Shown piece by piece: positions 14,851-23,590 of a stretch of DNA of 40,520 nt. Within the stretch, counting starts at the first letter, position 1. The number at the start of each line of letters is the position of its first letter. The notes beneath the pieces are model-generated. The model searched no databases. It saw only the letters and a program-made list of their open reading frames with translations, and was not told the origin of the DNA. This stretch comes from an uncultured Collinsella sp. (GTDB lineage: Bacteria; Actinomycetota; Coriobacteriia; Coriobacteriales; Coriobacteriaceae): positions 1-40,520 of the forward strand of contig CAKUGF010000018.1 in NCBI GenBank assembly GCA_934654585.1, written 5' to 3'. The position numbers and the translations under genes were made by a program.

Positions 14851-15381
14851 ATGTCGTATTTGGATTTGACTCGTTCTCGGTATTCTTGTCGTGAGTTTGA
14901 GGATCGTTCTGTTGAGCAGGCTGTTGTTGACGCCATTGTTGAGGCGGGGCGTATTGCTCCTTCTGCTTGCAATAATCATCCAACTCGTGTGATGGTGCTT
15001 GATACTCCTGAGTTGCTGGAGAAGGCTGCTGCTTGTCAGCCGCGTTTTGCTCGTGATGGATCTATCTTTGGGGCTCCGCTTGTCTTTCTTATTTGCAGCG
15101 TTACCGACGATGCTTGGGTGCGTCCCTATGACCAGATGAATTCCAGTGAAATCGACACGTCCATCGTGTGTGATCAGATGATGATGGAGGCCACCGAGCA
15201 GGGCCTGGGAACGTGCTGGGTGTGCCATTTTAAGCCCGAAGTAGCCCGTGAGCAGTTCGAGCTGCCCGAGGGCGTCTACCCCTATCACATGCTCGTCTGC
15301 GGCTATCCTGCCGACCACATCGCCGATCCCGAGCACCGCGAGGCCCGCACCATTCCCCTCGCCGACTTCCTCCTCAAGTAG
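14851..15381 (+). CDS. Nitroreductase-family flavoprotein
   Basis: A 176-residue FMN-dependent oxidoreductase of the nitroreductase superfamily. Visible marks are the N-terminal FMN-phosphate motif TRSRYSCREF, IAPSACNNHPTRVMVL, the insert around DQMMMEATEQGLGTCWVCHF that lines the flavin, and the C-terminal VCGYPADH. The protein is short, like the NAD(P)H-nitroreductases common in anaerobic gut bacteria; the physiological substrate is unknown. The start follows TTGGAGGG. Codon use changes within the gene: 19 of the first 30 codons end in T but only 4 of the last 30, and the 160 bp upstream are also T-rich. This suggests mosaic origin. Confidence 0.9.
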   Translation: MSYLDLTRSRYSCREFEDRSVEQAVVDAIVEAGRIAPSACNNHPTRVMVLDTPELLEKAAACQPRFARDGSIFGAPLVFLICSVTDDAWVRPYDQMNSSEIDTSIVCDQMMMEATEQGLGTCWVCHFKPEVAREQFELPEGVYPYHMLVCGYPADHIADPEHREARTIPLADFLLK

Positions 15382-15398
15382 ATTTTGGGACATGCAAT

Positions 15399-15431
15399 AA
15401 AAAAGGACCCGCAACTTGCGGGTCCTTTTTT
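15399..15431. terminator. Bidirectional terminator between nitroreductase and divIVA
   Basis: GGACCCGCA pairs with TGCGGGTCC (9 bp) around a three-base loop, flanked by A6 on the left and T6 on the right. It can end both convergent transcripts. Confidence 0.93.
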
Positions 15432-15453
15432 ATCGACTGATTGTAATCTGGCG

Positions 15454-16131
15454 CTAGTCCAGGTCGTCAGCGGCGAAGTTGTCGATCGGGGCGAAGGGAT
15501 CGGCCACGGGGATAACCGGCTCAGCGACGGGCAGCGGCTCGGCAGCGGGCATAGTCACCGCGGGAGAAGCGGCGGAACCGACCGGCGTGGAAGCCATGAG
15601 ATCGGCCGGGAAGGAGTTCTGTGCGTCGTCCATGAAGTGCTGGATGAGCTTGAGGTACTCGGCCTTGAACTCCTCGCGAGAAGCCTTCAGGCGGTCGATC
15701 TCCTCGAGCTCGGCCTGCTTCTCGGTCAGAGCCTGGCGGATAACCTCACGAGCCTTGGCGTCGGCCTCGTTGCGGATACGATCGGCGTTCTCGTTGGCGT
15801 CGTTAACGATGCTCTCGGCGGTCTGCTGGGCAGCAATCAGGGCAGCGGAGATCTGACGCTCCTGAGCAGAGAAGTCGGGCGCGGGAGCAGCGACCGGGGC
15901 AGCAGGAACGGCCTGGGCGGCGGCGTCCTGAGCCTGGGCGAGCTGAGCCTGTGTGTCGGCAAGCTGCTGCTCGGTGGCGGTCAGACGGCCCTTGAGGTCC
16001 ACGATCTTCGCCAGCATGGCGTCGACCTCGGAGGACAGCGTCTCCAAGAAGACGTCGACCTCGGCGGGATCGTAGCCGCGCTTGGCCTCAGAGAAGGTCT
16101 GAGCCTGAATGTCAGCAGGGGTAATAGCCAT
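15454..16131 (-). CDS. divIVA: DivIVA/Wag31-like polar and septal scaffold
   Basis: A 225-residue coiled-coil protein. The N-terminal DivIVA domain (residues 1-~55) has ITPADIQAQTFSEAKRGYDPAEVDVFLETL, the curvature-sensing lipid-binding part. Coiled coil follows at ~36-70 and again at ~90-165, split by an Ala/Pro/Gln-rich linker. The C-terminal ~55 residues are Pro/Ala-rich and acidic. In actinobacteria DivIVA recruits growth machinery to curved membrane at poles and septa. Its place after yggS-sepF-yggT is the classic arrangement. The start has AAAGGAGA upstream, and the gene ends in a strong bidirectional terminator. Confidence 0.95.
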   Translation of the reverse strand: MAITPADIQAQTFSEAKRGYDPAEVDVFLETLSSEVDAMLAKIVDLKGRLTATEQQLADTQAQLAQAQDAAAQAVPAAPVAAPAPDFSAQERQISAALIAAQQTAESIVNDANENADRIRNEADAKAREVIRQALTEKQAELEEIDRLKASREEFKAEYLKLIQHFMDDAQNSFPADLMASTPVGSAASPAVTMPAAEPLPVAEPVIPVADPFAPIDNFAADDLD

Positions 16132-16193
16132 AACAAGTTCTCCTTTATCTTCGCCTTGGCGCCGTGCGCCCGACGTGAGTTACTAAGCCAGTT

Positions 16194-16475
16194 TTATATG
16201 AGTATACCTATAAGAAGTTGCAGAACCAGCTTCTGCACCAACTGCAACGCAATAATCGCAACGACCGGTGAAAAATCGACGCCGCCCATGGGCGGAATAA
16301 ACCGGCGGAACACATTGAGCCACGGGCCGCACACGCTGTCGAGGACGGCGGCGATATCCTGCAGCAATCCACCCTGCTTCATGGGAATCCACGTCATAAG
16401 GCAGTAGACCACGATGAGCGTGGAGTAAAAATTGAACAGCGTATCGACCAGCTGGAGAATGGTGTAGATGTTGAT
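16194..16475 (-). CDS. yggT: YggT/YlmG family membrane protein, apparently non-ATG start
   Basis: A small integral membrane protein of the YggT/YlmG family, normally about 85-95 residues with two hydrophobic segments. The family links to division through its place beside sepF and, in plastids, to nucleoid distribution. The body reads VDTLFNFYSTLIVVYCLMTWIP, then FRRFIPPMGGVDFSPVVAIIALQLVQ. No ATG, GTG or TTG starts the full domain. The first conventional start is GTG 16412, inside transmembrane segment 1 and without a ribosome site. A GAGGAG at 16487-16482 points to ATC at 16475 (six-base spacing), giving 93 residues. The frame is continuous back to the sepF stop at 16497-16499. The start shown is therefore inferred. 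Confidence 0.75.
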   Translation of the reverse strand: MNIYTILQLVDTLFNFYSTLIVVYCLMTWIPMKQGGLLQDIAAVLDSVCGPWLNVFRRFIPPMGGVDFSPVVAIIALQLVQKLVLQLLIGILI

Positions 16476-16496
16476 GAGAATCTCCTCGTCTTGTCT

Positions 16497-17222
16497 TTAC
16501 TTAAGGTAGCCGTCGGCACGGAGCTTCTTGAGGTCGGAATCCTTGACCTCGCAGCCAGCAGGCAGAACCATAAACACACGGTCGCCCACCTCTTTGACCG
16601 TGGCGCCCAGGCCGCAGGCAAAGCCATACGAGAAGTCCAGGACACGCTTGGCGACCTCGGTGCGCACACCCACAAAGATCAACGCGACAGGCTGCTTGGT
16701 GCGCACGCGGCGTACGACGGTCTCGACGTCGTCATAGCTCTCGGGGCGCAGGACATACGCCGGCAGTTGCGGCGTGGAGTTGATGATGTTGCTCGCGTAG
16801 GCCGAGGCATCGCTCGGTGCGGGAGCAGGGGCGGGAGCGGCGGCACGGGCGCGGGTGTTCTCGGCGTAGCTCGACGGGGTGTCGTAGGCACCGGGGCGAT
16901 AACCGCCTGCGACCGTCTCCTGCGAACGCGACGGCGGGTTGTAGGTCGTAGCGTGGCGAGAATCGTCGCCGACCAGCTGACCGGAACGCGTGTACACGGC
17001 TACCGACTCGGCCTCGCCACGGCGCGTCTGGCCCAGAAGGCCGTTACTCGGCTCGTCCTGAGTGTAGAAGCCCTCGCCCGAGGCGCCGCCGTAGCCATTG
17101 TTCTGATAGCCGTCATCGTAGCCATCATCGTAGCCGTAGTCGTCGTCCTGGCCATAACCCTGGTCGTAACCCTGCTGGCCGCCCAGGTGCATTTTATTTT
17201 TGATCTCGTCAAGGAAGCCCAT
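16497..17222 (-). CDS. sepF: Cell division protein SepF
   Basis: A 241-residue SepF, which anchors FtsZ to the membrane and does the job of FtsA in many actinobacteria. Residues 1-~12 (MGFLDEIKNKMH) are the amphipathic membrane helix. Residues ~17-47 are strikingly Gly/Tyr/Asp-rich (GYDQGYGQDDDYGYDDGY). A long flexible linker runs to ~155. The C-terminal ~80 residues are the SepF core fold: VLRPESYDDVETVVRRVRTKQPVALIF, RVLDFSYGFACGLGATVKEVGDRVFMVLPAG. The linker is long compared with Bacillus SepF (~150 residues). The start at 17222 is chosen for GAGAGGAC and because it begins with the membrane helix. Confidence 0.95.
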   Translation of the reverse strand: MGFLDEIKNKMHLGGQQGYDQGYGQDDDYGYDDGYDDGYQNNGYGGASGEGFYTQDEPSNGLLGQTRRGEAESVAVYTRSGQLVGDDSRHATTYNPPSRSQETVAGGYRPGAYDTPSSYAENTRARAAAPAPAPAPSDASAYASNIINSTPQLPAYVLRPESYDDVETVVRRVRTKQPVALIFVGVRTEVAKRVLDFSYGFACGLGATVKEVGDRVFMVLPAGCEVKDSDLKKLRADGYLK

Positions 17223-17282
17223 GGTTGTGTCCTCTCGCGGTTTAGTGCAGGCGCTCCGATAATCATTGCGCACTTCAAAGCA

Positions 17283-18020
17283 TTATTTTACTTCAAACTC
17301 CGGGCTAAATACTACCCTGCCCAGGCGAATGAGCGTTGAGCCCTCCTCAAGGGCAGGCTCAAAGTCCTCGCTCATGCCACAGGAAAGCTCGGGCAGGCTC
17401 AGGTCGAGGTGTGCCGCCTCCAGCTCATCCCTCAACTCGCGCAGCCCGGCAAAGGTGCGGCGTGCCACATCCTTATTCCCCCGGGGCGCCATGGTCATAA
17501 GTCCCTGTACACAAATTCCCTCAAGCTCCGCAAGCTCACCTGCAGCGGCGCGAACCTCGTCAGGCGAAAAGCCGCCCTTGGACTCCTCGCCGCTCACATT
17601 GACCTCAATGAGTACCTGCTGGGGGCCGGCAAGCTCGCCCGCCTCAATCTTGCGAACCGCACGGCTCGAAATGGCCTGGGCCAAGTGCAACGAGCTCACC
17701 GAGTGAATCAGCTCGGCCGAGCCCAGAACCGCATTGATCTTGTTGGTCTGCAGGTTGCCGATCATATCGAAGCGCACCTCGGGCAGCTCCGGATGCTCCG
17801 CCAGACCCGCGAGCTTGCGAACCAGCTCCTGCGGGCGGTTCTCGGCAAAATGGCGATACCCTGCCTGAATAGCAGCAACGGTCTCATCGACGCCAACAGT
17901 CTTGGACACGGCAATCAGGCGCGCGGCGTCGTGGGGACGGTCCGCGCGATCGAGCGCCGCATAAAAACGCTCCAGAATCTGCTCGCGGCGAGCGCGCATC
18001 AAGTCCAAATAGTTATCCAT
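17283..18020 (-). CDS. yggS: YggS/PLPBP family pyridoxal phosphate homeostasis protein
   Basis: A 245-residue single-domain TIM-barrel protein that binds pyridoxal phosphate and balances B6 vitamers and amino/keto acid pools without known catalysis. The PLP lysine is Lys40 in LIAVSKTVG. Other marks are HFAENRPQEL, FDMIGNLQTNKIN, VLIEVNVSGEESKGGF, GLMTMAPRG and the phosphate-binding CGMSEDFEPALEEGSTLIRLGR. The start at 18020 follows CGGAGGC. It heads the yggS-sepF-yggT-divIVA unit, lying 60 bp upstream of sepF, and comes 120 bp after phoU. Confidence 0.95.
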   Translation of the reverse strand: MDNYLDLMRARREQILERFYAALDRADRPHDAARLIAVSKTVGVDETVAAIQAGYRHFAENRPQELVRKLAGLAEHPELPEVRFDMIGNLQTNKINAVLGSAELIHSVSSLHLAQAISSRAVRKIEAGELAGPQQVLIEVNVSGEESKGGFSPDEVRAAAGELAELEGICVQGLMTMAPRGNKDVARRTFAGLRELRDELEAAHLDLSLPELSCGMSEDFEPALEEGSTLIRLGRVVFSPEFEVK

Positions 18021-18070
18021 TGCCAATCGCCTCCGCTGACAGTCAAACAAGTAGTCCCATGCTAACGCAA

Positions 18071-18102
18071 GAGCGCGGCCCCGCTTGTGCAAGGTCGCGC
18101 TC
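18071..18102 (-). terminator. Hairpin after phoU, possible weak terminator
   Basis: On the minus strand GAGCGCGACC and GGCCGCGCTC form a 10-bp stem with one wobble around 12 nt. The sequence after it (TTGCGTT) is only slightly T-rich, so it may attenuate rather than stop pst transcription before yggS. Confidence 0.5.
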
Positions 18103-18140
18103 ACTTAGGTATTTACAATCTTTCGACGAACGAGGCAACC

Positions 18141-18998
18141 CTACTCCTCGTCGTCCTCGCCGTCATCCTCGTCCTCAAGGTTCTCGAGCAGATAGCGAAG
18201 ACCCTCGCTCAGCTCATTAGCGGGCACCTTGGCAACGTAGCGCGCGTCAACGGCGGGCTTCATGATGACGCCCTCGCCCGAAGGCACGCGCATGCTCTCG
18301 AGTTCGTCTTCATCAGTGCGGGCGATATCACCGGCATTCATGCGCTGGCCGGTCAACAGGAAGGTCAGACGGCAGGCGGCATCGATGGAAATCGAGGCAA
18401 TACGATCGAGGTAGCGCGAAACCATGATGGCGCGGCGCAGGTCGTCGTAGTTGCTGTCGTCGTCCATGAACTCACCGGCATCCATACGGTTGAAGGTGCG
18501 GAAGAATTTCTCGTAGGCGGCGTGCACCGGCTCGTCCTCGACAGCCAGGTTGCAGATGATGGACATGTCATTGGTGACGAGCGCAGAGAGCGATGAGCCC
18601 AACACCTGATAGACAGCCTCGGCCTCGGCCTCGACCGTGCCGACCAGCTCCTGGGGAAGCGAGATATCGGCCTTGATCATATGGCGCGTGGCGCGGCAGA
18701 TCTGACGGACCTTGTCGGTCATGCGCTGCAGGTTAAAGTCGACATAGATGATTGTCTGGAGCAGACGAAAGTCGGAGGCGACCGGCGACTGCGTGGCGAT
18801 CAGGTTGTAGCACACGGCCTCGAGGTTGGCGCAGCGGGCGTCAATCGAAAGCGTGCGCTTCTTGGTCTTGGTGGCGAGCTTGCGGTCATCGGTCACGTAG
18901 GCCTTCACGGCGTCGTGAAGGGCCAGATCGATGGCCTCGTAGATGCTCAGCATCTCGTGACGGGCCTCGACGAGCTGACGGGAAAACAGTTTGCGCAT
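18141..18998 (-). CDS. phoU: PhoU phosphate-signalling protein
   Basis: A 285-residue helical cytosolic protein that couples Pst transport to the phosphate two-component system and restrains uptake when phosphate is plentiful. Two PhoU repeats are seen, with SRQLVEARHEMLSIYEAIDLAL and YVDFNLQRMTDKVRQICRATRHM in the first and AAYEKFFRTFNRMD and IMVSRYLDRIASISIDAACRLTFLLTG in the second. About 60 extra residues at the C-terminus (from ~226) end in a run of Asp/Glu, longer than typical PhoU (~220-240). The start follows TTGGAGTG. It is the last gene of the pst operon, 92 bp from pstB. No phoR/phoB-type pair is in the window. Confidence 0.94.
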   Translation of the reverse strand: MRKLFSRQLVEARHEMLSIYEAIDLALHDAVKAYVTDDRKLATKTKKRTLSIDARCANLEAVCYNLIATQSPVASDFRLLQTIIYVDFNLQRMTDKVRQICRATRHMIKADISLPQELVGTVEAEAEAVYQVLGSSLSALVTNDMSIICNLAVEDEPVHAAYEKFFRTFNRMDAGEFMDDDSNYDDLRRAIMVSRYLDRIASISIDAACRLTFLLTGQRMNAGDIARTDEDELESMRVPSGEGVIMKPAVDARYVAKVPANELSEGLRYLLENLEDEDDGEDDEE

Positions 18999-19090
18999 GG
19001 TTCACTCCAATCAGTTGGGTGCGGTCATGCCGCCCGCACAGTGAATACGCACCGGACTAGGTCCGATCGGCTTGGGACTAGTCGCACCGA

Positions 19091-19894
<804 letters not shown>

Positions 19895-19906
19895 GGGACT
19901 CCTTAA

Positions 19907-20812
19907 CTAGCGACGCTTGCGCGACAGGAAGCGCGCAAACAGGTTGAAGGCCAAGATGATCACCATCAGCAGGAGCGCGGTGCCGTAGGCAGCGTTCATG
20001 TTGATGCCGTCGTTGGCAAGCAGGTACAGGTGAACCGTCATGGGGCGGCCGGAATCGAGTGGCGAGATCGGCAGGTTGATGGCCTGGCCCATGGTATAGA
20101 GCACCACCGCGGTCTCGCCGATGGCGCGGCCAATGGCAAGGACGATGCCGGTGGCGATGCGGCCAAAGGCGGAAGGGAGCACGATCTTGGAAACGACCTG
20201 CCACTTGGTGGCACCCAGACCGTACGCACCCCAACGGATATAGCGAGGCACGGCGCGAATGGCCTCCTCGGTGGTGCGCATAACGATGGGGAGCATCAGC
20301 AGCGCGAGTGCCAGAGCGGCCGAGACCATCGAAAGGCCCAGGCCCATGGCCTCGACAAACAAGGCGTAGCCAAACAGGCCCATGACGATGGAGGGCACCG
20401 AGGCCAACGCGTCGGCAGCATAGCGAATGAGCTCGACGACCCTGCCCTGCTTGGCGTACTCGGCAAGATAGACAGCAGCCAGCACGGCAATCGGCGTGCA
20501 GATGAGCATGGCGAGCGCCGTCACGTAGACGGTCGAGACGATCGTCGGCCAAATGCCACCCTCGGCGTTTACGCCCTGGGGCCAGCCAAAGATAAAGTCA
20601 AGCGAGATATGCGGCAGGCCGTTAACGACCACGTAGGCGATAATGGCGACCAGCACCAACGTAGTGATATAGGCAGCTGCGCGGAACACGCCGAGCATAA
20701 TCTTGTTGGACAGGTCCTTGTTGATGCGACCCTTCTTGCCATGGGAAAGGGCACGCTTGATGCGTTCGCGCGACGAGGTCGTATCGACCGTCGTGTCAAC
20801 GGAATCGGGCAT
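19907..20812 (-). CDS. pstA: Phosphate ABC transporter permease PstA
   Basis: A 301-residue inner-membrane permease with about six transmembrane segments. The first is at ~45-68, after a polar, basic N-terminal tail of ~40 residues. The EAA loop that contacts PstB reads AIRAVPRYIRWGAYGLGATKWQVVSKIVLP, followed by GIVLAIGRAIGETAVVLYT, which is characteristic of PstA/PstC. The start lies 3 bp after the pstC stop, so translation is probably coupled. Confidence 0.96.
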   Translation of the reverse strand: MPDSVDTTVDTTSSRERIKRALSHGKKGRINKDLSNKIMLGVFRAAAYITTLVLVAIIAYVVVNGLPHISLDFIFGWPQGVNAEGGIWPTIVSTVYVTALAMLICTPIAVLAAVYLAEYAKQGRVVELIRYAADALASVPSIVMGLFGYALFVEAMGLGLSMVSAALALALLMLPIVMRTTEEAIRAVPRYIRWGAYGLGATKWQVVSKIVLPSAFGRIATGIVLAIGRAIGETAVVLYTMGQAINLPISPLDSGRPMTVHLYLLANDGINMNAAYGTALLLMVIILAFNLFARFLSRKRR

Positions 20813-20815
20813 AGC

Positions 20816-21742
20816 CTACCCCCTCTTCTTCTTGGAGATCAGACGGACGACGCCCACCAACGTGGCGGAAATGATAAACAGGACCACGCCCATGCCGAAC
20901 AGCGCCGAGCGGTGCAGGCCCGAGGAGTAGCTCATGTCGAGCGCGATCTGGCTCGTGAGCGTCGAGATGGGGCTCGCGATGCTGTCGGGAATGACCGGGG
21001 CGTTACCCACAACCATGAGCACTGCCATGGTCTCGCCGATGGCACGGCCCATGCCCAGCACGATGGCATCGACAATGCCCAACTTAGCGGCCGGCAACAC
21101 GACCTTGTAGATGGTCTGCCATTTGGTGGCGCCCATGGCATACGATGCCTCGCGAATACCCATGGGGATGGAATTGAGGGCGTCGATGGTGAGCGTGGTG
21201 ATGGTGGGGACGATCATGATAGCGAGCACGAACCATGCCGTCAGCGCACCAAAACCAAGGCCACCGGTCAGCTGCGCGATAAACGGGCGGATGATAATCA
21301 TGCCAAAGAAGCCGTAGATAATGGAGGGGATGCCCGCCAGCAGGTCGACGGCGGGGCTGATGAGCTTGCGCACGCGCTTGCTGGCGATCTCGACCAGGTA
21401 CACAGCCGTGCCCACACCCAGGGGCACACCCATGGCGAGCGCACCGACGGTCACCAGACCCGAGCCGGCCAGCAGCGACATGATGCCGTAGTGTCCCTCG
21501 GAGGGCGCCCACGTAAAGCTAAAGAAGTCCGCCAGGCCAATGTCGGTAAAGACGGGCAGCGCCGAGTACGTGGTAAAGACAAAGATCAGGATGACGGTAA
21601 CGACCGCCAAGAATGCGCACGCAAAGAAGATCCACTGCAGCGCCTTTTCCTTGATATAGGTGCTGCGCGAAACAAGCGCCAGCTCGCGTTTCTTGGGTGC
21701 CCGAGCCGTCTGCTCAGTCTGGGAGTTTTCCTGTGCCTCCAT
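20816..21742 (-). CDS. pstC: Phosphate ABC transporter permease PstC
   Basis: A 308-residue permease partner of PstA. It has a hydrophilic ~35-residue N-terminus and then about six transmembrane segments (first WIFFACAFLAVVTVILIFVF). The cytoplasmic EAA loop is IREASYAMGATKWQTIYKVVLPAA, followed by GMGRAIGETMAVLMVVGN. Annotating from a GTG at 21751 would place the start on top of GGGGAG, so ATG 21742 with eight-base spacing is preferred. It begins one base beyond the pstS stop. Confidence 0.95.
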   Translation of the reverse strand: MEAQENSQTEQTARAPKKRELALVSRSTYIKEKALQWIFFACAFLAVVTVILIFVFTTYSALPVFTDIGLADFFSFTWAPSEGHYGIMSLLAGSGLVTVGALAMGVPLGVGTAVYLVEIASKRVRKLISPAVDLLAGIPSIIYGFFGMIIIRPFIAQLTGGLGFGALTAWFVLAIMIVPTITTLTIDALNSIPMGIREASYAMGATKWQTIYKVVLPAAKLGIVDAIVLGMGRAIGETMAVLMVVGNAPVIPDSIASPISTLTSQIALDMSYSSGLHRSALFGMGVVLFIISATLVGVVRLISKKKRG

Positions 21743-21743
21743 G

Positions 21744-22580
21744 CTACTCACTCCCCTTCTCGTCGTTGGTGACGGGAATAAAGCCCGCCTCGCGAATCTG
21801 CTTGTCCATCTTTTCGGACGTCACGTAGTCGATGTAATCCTGTGCCTGCTGCGAAGGCGTTCCCTTTACAAAGAAGTAGAGGTCGCGCGAGATGGGATAG
21901 CCGCCGCTCGCAACCGTCTTCTCGGACGCCTCGACATGATTGACCGAGACGGCTCTGACCGAAGTCTTGGCGTTGAGGCTATCGACGAAGCCAAGCGAAA
22001 TGTAGCCGATGGCCCCGCGCGAACGGGACACGACATCGCGCACCTGGCCCGTACCCGAAAGAACGGCCGAACGGCGATCGAATGGAGTGCCGTCCATCAC
22101 GATAGTGCGGAAGGCCTCGCGCGTGCCGGACGCCTCGTCGCGGTTGATGACCTGAATCTTCAGGTCCTCGCCACCGACCTCTTTCCAGTTGGTGATCTTG
22201 CCGGCGTAGATGTCGCGAAGCTGCTCGGTCGAGAGATTCTCAACCGGGTTGTCCTCATTCACGATGACCGCAATGCCGTCGTGCGCGATAACAATCGGGG
22301 TTAGGCCCAGATCTTGCTCGTCGGCGTTGAGCCCACGGGAGGAGCTGGCGATATCGGCCGTTCCGGCGCTGACGGCCTCAATGCCGGCGGAAGAACCCAG
22401 ACCGGAGACAAGCACGTCGATGCCGGTCTCCTCCTTAAAGCCCTCGGCGGCAATTTCGGCGATAGGAAGGCAGGTCGTGGAACCGGCCACGGTAATGGAA
22501 GAGGTAGAAGACCCCGAGGAGCAGGCACACAACGTGAGCGTGAGCACCGCGGCACTCAGGACCGATGCGATCTTTCTCAT
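21744..22580 (-). CDS. pstS: Phosphate-binding lipoprotein PstS
   Basis: A 278-residue extracellular lipoprotein that captures phosphate for the Pst importer. The signal peptide is MRKIASVLSAAVLTLT, and lipobox LCAC gives lipidated Cys20, followed by a Ser-rich tether. The phosphate-binding fold shows VAGSTTCLPIAE (loop 1), GLGSSAGIEAV, DIASSSRGL, VINRDEASGTREAF and GAIGYISLGF. The ATG overlaps the stop of pgeF in an ATGA quartet, and no good Shine-Dalgarno precedes it, so its translation looks coupled to pgeF. Confidence 0.96.
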   Translation of the reverse strand: MRKIASVLSAAVLTLTLCACSSGSSTSSITVAGSTTCLPIAEIAAEGFKEETGIDVLVSGLGSSAGIEAVSAGTADIASSSRGLNADEQDLGLTPIVIAHDGIAVIVNEDNPVENLSTEQLRDIYAGKITNWKEVGGEDLKIQVINRDEASGTREAFRTIVMDGTPFDRRSAVLSGTGQVRDVVSRSRGAIGYISLGFVDSLNAKTSVRAVSVNHVEASEKTVASGGYPISRDLYFFVKGTPSQQAQDYIDYVTSEKMDKQIREAGFIPVTNDEKGSE

Positions 22581-23377
22581 AGCATCACGCCGATCGCGGC
22601 ATGGCGCCCGCAGGTGCCACCCTCGTTGCGGTAGGAATAAAAGCGGTCGTTCTGACGCACGGTCGAAAGCTGGGCGTCCACAATACCGTCCTTATCGACA
22701 CCGGCATCTACCAGCGCCTCACGAATAGCAGCGGAAAGATCGAGCATGCGAGAGGTACTCGCATCGATGCACGAAAACTCGGCGGCGAAGCGATCCATGA
22801 GTTCCTGAGACACCTCATACTCGTCGCCCAGGATATGCGGGCCGATATAGGCGGAGACATCGCTCGCATCGCAGCCGGCGGCCTCACAAAGTGCCTGGCA
22901 CGCCTTGGCGGAAATGCGTGCGATCGTGCCCTTCCAGCCGGAATGCACCACGGCAAATCCGCCGGGAGCCACCAGCACCACGGGAACGCAGTCGGCAAAG
23001 CAAAGCAGCACGGGCACCCCATGGGTCGTGCAGACGATGGCGTCACAGCCCTCGGCAATTTGCTCGCGAATATCCTCGAGATCGTCCGCGCCGTTCGAGG
23101 TCACCGTAACGATATGGTCACCGTGCACCTGGTTGGGAACGAGCAGGTTGTGCTCGCACTCGGCGGCACCCATGGCCTCGAGCGCGCGACGACGATTTTC
23201 TTGAACGGCAAAGGGGTCATCGCCAACATGCGATCCCAAGTTGAGTGAGGAGTACGCGTCTTCGGAAACGCCACCGGTGCGTTCGGTGAAGGCAAAACGG
23301 ACATCGGCCGTCGCGCCTTCCACCAACGTAACTCCATCATGGTCGACACGCGAAACTTTGTCCGCACGTGCTGCCAT
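22577..23377 (-). CDS. pgeF: PgeF/YfiH multicopper-like (laccase-domain) protein
   Basis: A 266-residue member of the YfiH/PgeF (DUF152) family. E. coli PgeF edits peptidoglycan precursors by removing wrongly added serine, and human FAMIN is a related purine enzyme. The metal/catalytic residues are in NQVHGDHIV (His), CFADCVPVVLV (Cys) and FAVVHSGWKGT (His), with FAFTERTGGVS at the N-terminus and RNEGGTCGRHAA at the end. The start at 23377 is backed by TAGGAGG. It normally sits just after ftsZ and before yggS. Here it precedes pstS with a 4-bp overlap, tying the Pst operon to it. Confidence 0.95.
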   Translation of the reverse strand: MAARADKVSRVDHDGVTLVEGATADVRFAFTERTGGVSEDAYSSLNLGSHVGDDPFAVQENRRRALEAMGAAECEHNLLVPNQVHGDHIVTVTSNGADDLEDIREQIAEGCDAIVCTTHGVPVLLCFADCVPVVLVAPGGFAVVHSGWKGTIARISAKACQALCEAAGCDASDVSAYIGPHILGDEYEVSQELMDRFAAEFSCIDASTSRMLDLSAAIREALVDAGVDKDGIVDAQLSTVRQNDRFYSYRNEGGTCGRHAAIGVML

Positions 23378-23530
23378 ACTAAAGCCTCCTAATAACACAA
23401 GTACCGCGGCATCGCCGCACAGTCTGCATTTATGCAGCTGTCATACTTCCTTAAAAGGATACCTGCTGCACTGGAGGCAATCGTAAAGGGAACGTAAAGA
23501 GATTGGATGCTCTGGTTTACAAAGTTGAGA

Positions 23531-23563
23531 CAAAAAGGGGCGCATCCATACGGACACGCCCCT
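23531..23563 (-). terminator. Intrinsic terminator of ftsZ
   Basis: On the minus strand AGGGGCGTGTCC pairs with GGATGCGCCCCT (12 bp with two wobbles) and is followed by TTTTTG. It begins 28 bp past the ftsZ stop and separates the dcw cluster from pgeF-pst. Confidence 0.92.
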
Positions 23564-23590
23564 GCGCAAGACAATGCGATAAGCAGCAGA

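Noticed and set aside
20030..21772. A 580-codon plus-strand frame over pstA and pstC
   Set aside because: His/Asp/Gly/Gln-rich translation typical of antisense reading of transmembrane genes; no start signal.
23438..23444. CTGTCAT, a PhoB-box half, upstream of pgeF-pst
   Set aside because: Only one heptamer, with no second direct repeat 11 bp away, and on the strand opposite to the operon.
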